Both the position numbers and the translations under genes were made by a program. A DNA stretch of 24,244 bases from Coriolopsis trogii. Taxonomy: Eukaryota > Basidiomycota > Agaricomycetes > Polyporales > Polyporaceae. The notes beneath the pieces were generated by a model. It did not search any database. It worked only from the letters and a program-made list of their open reading frames with translations, and was not told the DNA's origin. This document shows positions 9,836 through 18,520 of the stretch, piece after piece (within the stretch, counting starts at the first letter, position 1; the number at the start of each line of letters is the position of its first letter). The stretch lies in the NCBI GenBank assembly GCA_020543525.1, contig JAHYIO010000015.1, positions 1 through 24,244 of the forward strand, given 5' to 3'.

Positions 9836-11317
9836 TCAGCTCCCGTCCTCTTCTGGCGGGTTCGGATTGAGGAGGTACAGTCGGCGCTTGGGCACGGTCA
9901 CGATCGACACGTCCCGTCTGCTGAGCTCCTCCTCGATCCGCCGCTGACGCGTCTCCTCGTCCTCATCGTCGTCGTCGTCCACGTCGGGCGACACGTGCCC
10001 GTGCGACGTCGACATCGGGTACTCGTGGTCGAGCCCGTTGGAGAGCGTGGCGCGGTAGGGAGGATGGTGCAGATACGGGCGCCCGTCGGAGGGGAAGGGC
10101 ACGGCGACGGACTCGTTCATTGACATCGGTCGCGAGCCTGCTGGAGAGCCCATGCGCGGGACGGGGGAGAAGGTGGCGGGTTCGGCGCGCAGACGACTGA
10201 AGATGACGGAGAGGATGGATTCTCGAGGATGGCCGTTCCAGGCGAGAGTGATGAGAATGGTGTAGAAGATGACAGCCCATGCCAGGAACACCGCGAAGGC
10301 GGCCACTGGCGCACGTTGGAACAGGGCCACGAGGGCGAGAATCGTGAGGGCGAGGAGCAATGTGTGGAAGAGGACGTGGATAAAGCCTTCAAACGGTGTT
10401 GGGAGAACTGAGTGATTGGGGAGACACTGGGTCATCATCAGACCATTCGTACTGGTGATGTCCATAGGCGTCGTGCCCGGAGTCCATGCTTCTCGTCGGT
10501 CAACGGGGCTCGGCCCATTGCCGTACTCGCCACCCTAATCATCCGCAAGTTAGCCTCTCAGATTACGCTGCCATGGATGCAAGTCACATACCATGCCGCT
10601 CATACTACGCCGGGGGTCTAGCCAACTCATGTCACTGAGATTCCGGGGTGTATGGGTGGGTCGTGGGTCGGAGAATGCAGCAAGGCTGTTCCCGCTCGCA
10701 CGACGTTGACGTGCCGGTCTGTTCACAACCTCGAACGATCGTTGTGACGGCGTGTGCGCTTGTGAGTCAACGGCGGACTCGGTCGATCGTCGACCCGTGA
10801 TGCCCGCCCATGTCCCAATCCCAGCCCACGACCTGATCCTCTTTGAACCTTTCGCCTCTCCGTTATGCGACACAGTTGGCTCTGAGCGTGCGGATGGGCT
10901 ACAAGCACGCTCGTTCATGCTGAACTTCTCCGCTCTCGACTCCGCCGCATCCGGCCTCCTCTTCTTGATCCTTGTTGTCAGACCGCTTCATGAACAACGC
11001 CAGAAGCTGGAGCAAGGGAACGAGGCCGTACAAACCGGCAAAGAGAGCCAAACCAGCCTTCCCATGCGCGGTCTGGAGATGTGATGAGGTGAGTGAACGC
11101 TTGACTGCGGGCGTGAGGGTGCGAATAGACGTGAAGGACGTCGCGAGACCGACGATTCCCAACACGTACGCGGCCAGACCAACAATAATACCGAGGTACA
11201 TGAGCGCCAGACTGCGATTGCTCTGTAGGGTGCGTTGACGGATGGAGCAGACAAGCGGTAGAGAACGAGTCACGAGACTCACTGTTTCCCGCCTACTCCC
11301 GTCCCGGTAGCCAACAT
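9836..11317 (-). CDS. Polytopic membrane protein, function unknown (possibly cytochrome b561-like)
   Basis: At least four hydrophobic segments are visible: YLGIIVGLAAYVLGIVGL and LALFAGLYGLVPLLQLLAL in the first part, then VLFHTLLLALTILALVALF and AAFAVFLAWAVIFYTILI in the second. Between them lies a long basic, Ser/Arg-rich cytoplasmic-looking loop. The C-terminal tail is acidic (a DDDDDEDEE run) and ends NPNPPEEDGS. His residues next to membrane segments (AHGKAG, FIHVLFH) make a b561-like haem protein possible, but this is weak. Exons: 11283-11317 (start on the CATG shared with SmD1), 10592-11220 and 9836-10534; the 57 nt intron 10535-10591 is clear. The first intron ends either at 11221 or, with a missing base in exon 1, at 11223. 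Near 10950-10985 the frame shifts and needs one base removed or two added. If exon 1 is wrong, the start would be the ATG at 11201. Confidence 0.65.
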
Positions 11318-11843
11318 GAAGCTCGTAAGGTATGTTTCTTTTCATGGTTCATGCATGTCAGGCATGGGACGATCAGGAGGTCTGTCAAGCGACCAAAGGG
11401 GTATAAGTCGAGTCGGACGCTGATCGTACATCCTCTCACAGATTTTTGATGAAATTGAACAACGAGACGGTCACCGTCGAGCTCAAGAATGGCTCTGTCA
11501 TTCACGGGACGATCACAGGTACGCAATTCGTGTTGCTCGATCAATTGAGACCAAACTTGACATGTGCACAGGTGTGGACATGCAGATGAACACGCACCTC
11601 AAGACTGTCAAAATGACCGCACGCAATCGCGAACCAACGTCCCTCGACTCCCTCTCCATCCGCGGGAATAACATCCGCTACTTCGTGCTCCCTGATGCGC
11701 TACCGTTAGACACCCTACTCGTCGATGATGCGCCAAAACCGAAGAACAGGAAGAAGGATGAGTCGCGCGGGAGAGGGCGGGGCAGAGGCGTCGATCGGGG
11801 CAGGGCACGCGGTCGTGGTCGTGGGCGCGGACGAGGATTCTGA
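11316..11843 (+). CDS. SMD1: Small nuclear ribonucleoprotein SmD1
   Basis: Core component of the heptameric Sm ring that assembles on U1, U2, U4 and U5 snRNAs in the spliceosome. Exons: 11316-11329 (14 nt), 11442-11518 and 11572-11843, with introns of 112 and 53 nt. Their sum is 363 nt, 120 residues, matching the usual SmD1 size. The protein starts [20 protein letters not shown]. Sm1 motif is followed by [17 protein letters not shown] (the ring Asp/Asn RNA-contact region) and THLKTVKMT. Sm2 contains [13 protein letters not shown]. The C-terminus is an RG-repeat tail of the kind made into symmetric dimethylarginine by PRMT5-type enzymes for SMN-dependent assembly. The start codon touches the predicted start of the divergent membrane-protein gene. 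No frame problem is present. A very confident call. Confidence 0.97.
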
Positions 11844-12347
11844 GCTCAGCTGGTGTGTGGCTCCCCCTTTCTTCCGGCATGCGAACGAGGCGAAGCGGGA
11901 TGGACTTTGCTTGCCAGGAATCCGATGAGAAGGAGGTGCTGTTCGCCGGTTCAGTGTATTATAGTAAAATGAGACATGTAACGCTGCTATCCTTGCCCTC
12001 ATTCGCTCTTGTACTGCGGCTTCAGATCTTTTTGTTGTTGTTTTGCATCCTCGATGAGGGAAGGCAATCTCAGGATGCCTGGCCCAGCCAATCAGGAGCG
12101 TCGTGAGAGGTCGTGAAGTGATTTTGATCCTCTTCCTCCTCCCTCGTCCTCCAATCTCCAGTTTGTCCTTGTCCCTTGCTCTGTCCTCCGTGCAGCTGTA
12201 GATACCTCTCTATGTTCGACAACACCATCTGCACTGAGTGACTATTCTAACCCTACGCTCATCACTTCGGCTCTCGCACTGTATTTTCTCCACGCTTCCG
12301 AGCTCCGTCACCGCGCCGTCGGCTGCGTATCCTCTCCCCTACGCACA

Positions 12348-12452
12348 ATGGATGTCTCTCCGTTGAGGCCAAGGAATCAGCCCACCGGCCCAACGGACGA
12401 TCAGAACGATCAACTTGACTTGCGGAGCTTTGTACCCAATCGAAGCCAATGA
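12348..12452 (+). pseudogene. Isolated first-exon-like ORF, 34 residues; possible gene remnant
   Basis: The ORF encodes MDVSPLRPRNQPTGPTDDQN and a further 14 residues including LDLRSFVPNR. It sits directly behind a CT-rich leader and has an acceptable start context (cacaATGG). It stops after 34 codons and I could not find a donor site and following exon that continue it. AT-richer sequence without coding signal follows. It may be the broken 5' end of a gene, a short peptide gene, or chance. Confidence 0.25.
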
Positions 12453-13025
12453 GCAGCTACGGGTTCTCGCAATAACCCCACGTTATATTACCCAGGATCG
12501 AAAGGCCCATTGGGCATCTCTTGCCGTCCATGGTGTACTAAGGTTGAGTGAGTATTTGCTTGGGACCCTTATATGCTACCAAACAAGTCCAGTGTCAACC
12601 TTAGCTAGGTTCGCAATCGCGCAAATGATCTTTATTCTGTTACGCTTCGATCGTTTCTGCCAGGTCCAGTGCCCCAGATACATCGTTCACATACAAATGA
12701 CACGTCGTGCCTTTTGAGACACAACTTGCTATGTGTATGCGCTCGGAGACCACATACGTTCATTGGTGCACCGTGCGTCTCGATAGGACCAAAATGATTC
12801 GGAAGACGTTGTCTTTTTTGAGCCATTTGCGATGATATTCGTTGATCCACCATCACGGTCCCGGTACAAGGGACAGACGCGTCCTGCATCGTTCGAATGA
12901 CTCAATCACCCGCGATTCAGCCTTATTAGAACGTGATGTTCAAGCCACAGGGTTTCTCGCCCGAGTCAGGAATTATGCCTAGGCTCGCTCTCTCGGAGTC
13001 TCGGCTGTCTGTTCCAGTGTTTCAG

Positions 13026-13077
13026 CCAAATTGGGAACGGTAGAGTCACACTCTTCCAAATTGGGGTGATGACGTAA
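13026..13077 (+). promoter_or_regulatory. Paired CCAAATTGGG motifs and a TGACGTAA site
   Basis: Two identical copies of CCAAATTGGG lie 30 bases apart (13026-13035 and 13056-13065). CCAA-N-TTGG is itself an inverted repeat. A CRE/ATF-like TGACGTAA follows at 13070-13077. The set ends about 150 bases before the start codon of the coiled-coil gene, which suits promoter elements. Binding factors are unknown. Confidence 0.35.
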
Positions 13078-13229
13078 CGCGGCCATGGCCGAACATGCGC
13101 CAATGCCTTCGCCTCCCTGCTCTCGCGTTCTCTCTCCACTCCCCTCTCGTCTCGCTACTGACTTAGTACCCATTTCACCGCATCTACTCTCAGTCCTTAC
13201 ACACGCAACACGACCTGTCGTCTGCTACG

Positions 13230-16200
13230 ATGGCACCTCGCTACTCCAAGAAGAAGGCAAAGTATACATACACTGAACGTAAGCACATCGGTCTTTCTCA
13301 CTCGTAATACTATGCACACCTGTCCCATGAACTAGGTGTCCTTGGCGCACTGTCTGAGATTCAGAAGGATCATCGCAAGCATGCTGTACATATGGCCACG
13401 CTACGCGCACAAAGTTAGTCCCACACCCCTTTTCGCAATACTGGTTAGACTCTAATCAAATTGTCCTGTCATGCAGTTCGCAAAACAGCAAGTGCGCGTA
13501 AAGATAAGATGGGCCCGCAGTGGTCCCAATGGGTATCTCGGACTGTACATAAACTGGTGCGTCCTTCTGTGCCTCGGCCTGGTGCCCTGCGTTGCTGACC
13601 CTGGTCAAGGCGGACGATGGTATCCTTGACACCACCGACTCTCATGGCAACGTAACCTTCACCCCCGACGCCAAAAAGATGTACGTTCTTTTCTAGTCTC
13701 TTTATGCACAGCGCTCAGTTGTTGTCAGAATCACGACTGTCCGCCGTGAATCTCTTGGCCCTGGAGTGGCAGCCGCCCCCCAGGATGTCGAACACAAGAT
13801 ATGGAAGGATGTTACGAGGAGATTTTCTACCGTTGGAGTGAAGCGTTCGAGAAGACGATCATCTGCTGTGAGCGAAGGCGAAGAGAGTAGGCCGAAGAAG
13901 AGACAGGCTCGCAAGTCGTTCTCTGCTCTCACGAAGCCTGAGGTACACTTGTGTAGTTCTTATGTACTGCAGCCAACTGATCGTTCTCCAGCTTGAGGCC
14001 GAGTTGAATGCCGCCCTTGAGAGACTCCGCGCGGCGGAAGAACCCGAAATTACAGACGAAGCAGAAATTGCCGAACTTCGCGAAGAGCTCCAGAATCGTG
14101 AGCAGGAGGTTGCTGAACTCCGGGACCAGGTCGCCCGGCTTCGAGACCACCCTCCTTTGGAGCAACGTATCGTAGTCGGAACGTCAAGTCGACTCCTTAC
14201 CCCCCCTCCGTAAGTCACGATCCCCCCTTTCCCGTCACTTTGCTCATAGGTGTTGCATAGAACAAATCCATCGGAAGCGTTGACACCGTCGTCGAGCTCG
14301 GCTGTGCCTGCTCCTCGACTTCGAGTATCTGCTACGCATGGCGTTACTCGCACATTATCCGGTTCACTGATATCCAATCTGACCAAACGTCCTACCCCAG
14401 AGCCAAGCGACATTGGCTCGCACGATGGGGATGATGAAGACATGGTTTACGAGCGACCATTGTCGCCAGCCTACCAAGATAACGAAGGCGACACTGGTAA
14501 TCTTCACCAAGACGTCTTTGGGCTTGAGACTCCGCACACGTCTCCCGTGCTCGGTGACCAGGATGGTTTTGAGCCAGAGACCCGGGACGAGGCGCAGGTG
14601 TGTCATATTCCAATGTTGTCTTTCTACATTTTTCATCATTGTTGACCACGAGGCAGATGGTCTCTTTGAGGCAGGAGCTTGAGGTTCGGATCTCACAGGT
14701 CCGTCAGCTGGAAGACGAGCAAAAGAGCTGGTTGGCGGAGCGGGATGAGCTTCGTAACGCAGTTGCTTCCCGAGATGCCCGACTCCGAGTTCTCGAAACC
14801 GAGCTTCGGTACCGAGCAGATTCCTTGGCTTCCAGCGAGTCGTGTCGGGCTGAGCTTGAACGCTCTCTCCAGTCAGAGAGGATACATTCACAAGAAGTGA
14901 GTGCGGCGCTGGAAGCATGCCAGCAGGACCTAGACGCGGAAAGACAAAGTTACGCGACTCTCGACGGAAAGCATGCCAACCTCAGGGAGATGGTCTCGAG
15001 CCTCCAAACCAAGCTCGCGCAGGCTACTGGTCGCAGCGATACCCTTGAGATTGATCTCAAGGGTGTACGCTCTCAGGCCGCCGAATGGCAATCTGCTCAC
15101 GCTGCCAGTCGGAACGCATTGGAAGCTGCGAACGCTACCATCGCCACACTCCACAATGAAGTACAGGATGCAAGGCGCTCTCTACAGAACACAGAGGATG
15201 CGCTTGGCGAATATCAGTCGTCGAACGCTCAATTGGTCACTGAGCTTGCAAGCGCCAACTCAAACATTGCGACACTCAGGCAAGAACTGTCCGATAGCAG
15301 GGCGGCACGTGAGTCGATGGAAGCACAAATTGACAGGCTTCGAGGCGACTTGCGCCTTGCCGAGGATAACGTTACCGTTCTGACTGCCTCGAAAGTCACG
15401 CTGGAACGTGCCGTTACCGAACAAAAGGCGACCGTCGCAGAGCTTCGCACGGACTTGTCTCGCGCCAAGGCACAGGTCACGGCGGCTTCCGCTCAATTAC
15501 AACAATCGCAAGACGTCATAAACGACCTCCGTATGTCACACGCGCAGATTGAAGCCATCGCGGCTGCCTCCACGAAGGAGGCGGCCGCTCTGAAGGATTC
15601 TGTCTCAGAGCTCGAGTTGGTTCGTGACACTCTGCGCTCCCAGCTCGATGGCACGGCGGCCGAAGTTACGGAGGTACGCGCCCAGTTGGAGACCGCGGAG
15701 GCCTCCCGTCTGCGTGCGGAGTCCGAACTAGTTGCGAGCAAGGCGGAGCGAGACACGCTCCTGGCCGACATTGCCGACAAGACCGCACAGCTGCAAACGA
15801 CGACCGAGCGTTTCGAGCGTGTTCAGCAGCTCTGGGAGGACGAACGTCGTCGGGCCGCGGACTTGGAGGCCCAGCGGGAGAAGGAGGTTGCCGCTCATGT
15901 CACGGAGAGGTCGGCGTTGGAGAGTAGCTTGGAGACTGTGCGCGCCGAGGTCGTTGACCTGAGGTCGCAAGTTGACAAGCTTCGCTCTGAGCTCAAACGG
16001 CGATCAGATGATCTCGACTCTGTTTCCGCCGAGAGGGATGGATTGTTGACGACTTTGAGGGCAGAGGTCGCACGAGCTTCCGCATTGCAAGAGGAATTGT
16101 CTGTCGCATTGGATGATGTCCGTGATGCTGAAGAGGAGATCGGGGAGCTGAGGCAGGCCAAGGCAGAAGATGAAGCGAGCATTCAAAGCCTCAAGGATCT

Positions 16201-16398
16201 GTTGACGCGTCTGCGTCGCGTGCAGATGGATGTTATGGAGGAGGTCGATAACAAGGTACGTGGGAGTCGGTGCTCGTCAACTGACCGGAAGGAGGCTAAT
16301 TTTTGTTCAAGATGGTCTCAGCGCACACAGCGCCCACTCCTGGACATCGCCGAAGGAGCAGTATCGCGCTTCGACAAAGCGTGGGTATGCACGCTTAA
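13230..16398 (+). CDS. Nuclear-type long coiled-coil protein with possible winged-helix N-terminus
   Basis: Nine exons: 13230-13278, 13336-13413, 13477-13556, 13610-13680, 13729-13942, 13992-14209, 14261-14597, 14657-16255 and 16312-16398. They sum to 2733 nt, an uninterrupted 910 residues, with every phase consistent. Residues of about 17-98 (ALSEIQKDHRKH, QWVSRTVHKL, DDGILD, NVTFTPDAKK) look like a small helical or winged-helix domain; this is inference from the helix-turn-strand pattern. Basic clusters KRSRRRSS and RPKKRQARK suggest nuclear import. A short coiled coil, a Ser/Pro/acidic linker and then a nearly continuous coiled coil (about 350-881) follow. The C-terminus carries TAPTPGHRRRSSIALRQS, a possible phosphorylated tail. 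Rod length and the nuclear signals fit a chromosome, spindle-pole or kinetochore-associated scaffold, but I cannot name the family. Confidence 0.88.
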
Positions 16399-16833
16399 GC
16401 TGTCTCGAACGCGTGTCGAGCCATGGATGGGAAAGACAGACACGGTATCTTATATGTGCGTACGTCTTAGTGTATCATACGTTTGGTTCTGCTCTTTAGT
16501 TTTCCCATGTTCTGACACACGGATGCTATCTTGCACTGAGGGAGATCCAGTGTCTATTATGAGTGTATGGTATGCATGTCAATATGAATTCCACGAGCTT
16601 GTTTCTTGCCATCAGCACTGATGCGCGGTGAACATCGGACGCCGCGACTTCATTGACTTGGGAGAGAGGGGGAGGTGCGAGGTACGTTGCCTTGACAATC
16701 TGCGCTTTCCTCTGTCGTGCTCTTCTCATGCGCCCTCTGCTTGTAACGGCGATTGCGACGATCCCCGACATCGCCTTCCGCTTGCTAGACATGTTGCTGA
16801 ACTCCGGCCATAGCGGTATGCCGAAGTGCCCCT

Positions 16834-16887
16834 TTTGCAAAGTAGGAGGTGCGCTACCCCAACCGTAGACCGTCCTCCTACTGCAAA
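16834..16887. repeat. Imperfect inverted repeat, 14-bp arms
   Basis: TTTGCAAAGTAGGAGG (16834-16849) pairs with CCTCCTACTGCAAA (16874-16887), with a two-base bulge and a 24-base loop. It could form a hairpin of about 14 base pairs on either strand. No poly-T tract or known RNA signature accompanies it. Confidence 0.6.
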
Positions 16888-17050
16888 CGGTTGAGACGTC
16901 CCCAGGGGCTTGCCATGGTAATGGGAATTTGGATAGCATTGCGATCTTGGAGAGCTGCCCGTCACAACGATACGTTCAGCCGGTCTTTCACAGAAACAGG
17001 AAGAGCGCACGTAGACCCAATTTCTTTCCCAAGTGCTGCTTCCTAGAGCG

Positions 17051-17067
17051 GGCTCAGTTATTGAGCC
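17051..17067. repeat. Perfect inverted repeat GGCTCA-N5-TGAGCC
   Basis: Six-base perfect arms with a five-base spacer, 78 bases upstream of the start codon of the ACID-like gene. Size and position fit a dimeric transcription-factor site, but short palindromes also arise by chance. Confidence 0.35.
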
Positions 17068-17144
17068 ATGGCTGGAGCCTCCGGTCATTTAAGAAGCCCA
17101 ACGAAACACGGCCTGTTCTTCTGCACAATCATCACTCAGCAGCA

Positions 17145-17987
17145 ATGTTCCGTCTACCTACCCATCTCGAGTCTCTAGTGCCACCACCCCGAGATCAAGT
17201 GCCGCAATCGCAGCCGTGGAGAGGCGCCATCCTTCTCCCAGCGTCATCACCTGCCGCGCACCCAGCTGCTCCGAGGACGCGTGAGATCCGGGTCACGGCC
17301 GCTGAAATAGAGAACGATAAGTAGGCTCTATCTCGGAGATCTTCGCTCGATGGGACCTGCTTTGCGCTGACTCGCGATCTCCGCTTTTTTTCCTCTTGCA
17401 CAAGTAGCCAGCAAGAAGTGTGGCCTAGGGCGTTCTATCTACAAGTCATCGCGCGCAGAGGCATCTTGCACGACGTCCGGGCTTGGCTGTCGCAGCTCCA
17501 GCCGTCAACTCAGGTTGCTCGGTGCATGCTCATGCCCGACAGACTGCCGGACCAAGCGTCCACAAGCGAAAATCGTGCGTTGTTTGAAGCGTTCGCGCAG
17601 CGACTGCGCCAGGATGAGCTTGTGAGTTCTTGCCCATCTGAGGGAGACATTGAAAGGCTCATATTTTGTATCTAGGTCGCGATCGCCCCGTGGGATGCTG
17701 CCTCGCCCATGTACCATGGAGGCGGAGGGCTCCTGCTGTACCCTACGTCGACGACGCACTCGCTCCTCGTCGGAGTCGTCTTCCTGAACGCGCCGTTCCC
17801 GGAATTCCTTCAAGGTTCGGGCCCGCACGGTGCTGTGGCAGCCTGCTCGTCTGCCGTCGTCCACAACGTTGACATATTTCCTCGGAAGCAGCAGGCTTTC
17901 GAGCCATCGCCCTTTGACCACAACCCTCCGAACATCTACACTCACACCACTCCGCAATCCGCGCGCTGCCCGCGCGGGTGGTTATGA
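17145..17987 (+). CDS. Stand-alone ACID/SPOC-like protein candidate (Med25 PTOV-type fold)
   Basis: Three exons: 17145-17320, 17408-17621 and 17676-17987 (introns 87 and 54 nt; the first acceptor could also be three bases earlier). The sum of 702 nt gives 233 residues without frame problems. I do not recognise a named family. The pattern, however, resembles the Med25 activator-interacting domain. A W-x-G-x-I/L strand (PWRGAILL) comes first, then VWPRAFYLQVIARRGIL, comparable to the WP-x-x-L-x-x-Q-L-I segment of Med25. A variable region and helix (LFEAFAQRLRQ) follow, then VAIAPW, GGLLLYPTS and SLLVGVVFLNAPFPEFL, comparable to its last strands. The C-terminal ~60 residues look disordered. If the match is real, the likely role is contact with transcriptional activators. 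No VWA domain is present, unlike animal and plant Med25. Gene model confident, fold inferred. Confidence 0.75.
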
Positions 17988-18520
17988 CGTGACCAAGAAC
18001 AGGAGCCGCGGTTAATCTCCGCAGAAGGACGTTGACCACTGCGGCACGAACCTTGTATCGACCGTGCTACCGTTCTCTTCGCTTCACACCAGCTTCGGCG
18101 GCCTCCTGCCTCCCCCTCTTTCCCTCGATGATCCTGCTGTTTCCCATAGATCCGAACACTTTTGTGCGTCTCGTTCCGATTTGTGCACAAGTCGCCACCA
18201 CGTCTTCTTTCCCGTTCTTACGCCGATGTATCGATATCCGTCCCAGCCTCGTCGTTTCGTGCCCCGAACGTAACTCACCGCTCCCCAGGCCTCATGGACA
18301 CTTCGGACTTCGGACGCTTACCACTCTACGTCTTGTATCGTTAGCGTTGCCGTATTTCTCCTCCCTTTTCAATATGCAAACCTAATCGACCGCGCGCTCG
18401 CGAGTGCACATCGAGGGAAAGACGTATAGAGACGAGACCAACAGAGACCCACAAATCTCGAAGAATCGAACAGAAGGATAGGTAAAACACAGATCGCATC
18501 GCGGGGCTCACCCGGCGTGT
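17988..18520. other. Convergent 3' regions, no gene seen
   Basis: About 530 bases between the stop of the plus-strand ACID-like gene and the stop of the minus-strand kinesin gene. A plus-strand ORF of 117 codons (18032-18385) has no domain and lies where 3' untranslated sequence is expected. I see no RNA gene or repeat. Confidence 0.6.

Larger units (their letters stand above)
11844..13229. other. Long gap with CT-rich leader, short ORF and promoter of coiled-coil gene
   Basis: About 1.4 kb without an established gene. Its left part is the SmD1 3' region. From about 12115 to 12345 the plus strand is CT-rich, like the leaders of genes in such fungi, and it ends at an ATG (12348) of a short ORF. 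From about 12470 to 12960 the sequence is visibly more AT-rich and holds no open frame of note. The right end carries promoter motifs for the gene at 13230. Confidence 0.6.
16399..17144. other. Intergenic region with two inverted repeats, no gene seen
   Basis: This 746-base stretch holds the 3' region of the coiled-coil gene and the promoter of the next. A 137-codon minus-strand ORF (16526-16939) is rich in Arg and Ser, has no domain and is probably chance. Two inverted repeats are listed separately. A TTTAAG stretch at 17088-17093 is a weak TATA candidate for the gene at 17145. Confidence 0.55.

Noticed and set aside
12880..12905. TTCGAA stretch resembling a tRNA T-loop
   Set aside because: The flanking bases do not pair as a T-stem and no acceptor or anticodon arm can be drawn around it.
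16526..16939. Minus-strand ORF of 137 codons
   Set aside because: Arg/Ser-rich without any domain, no leader or splice pattern, and it spans the hairpin region between two firm genes.
18032..18385. Plus-strand ORF of 117 codons
   Set aside because: Falls between two convergent stops, composition like untranslated CT-rich DNA, no recognisable domain.
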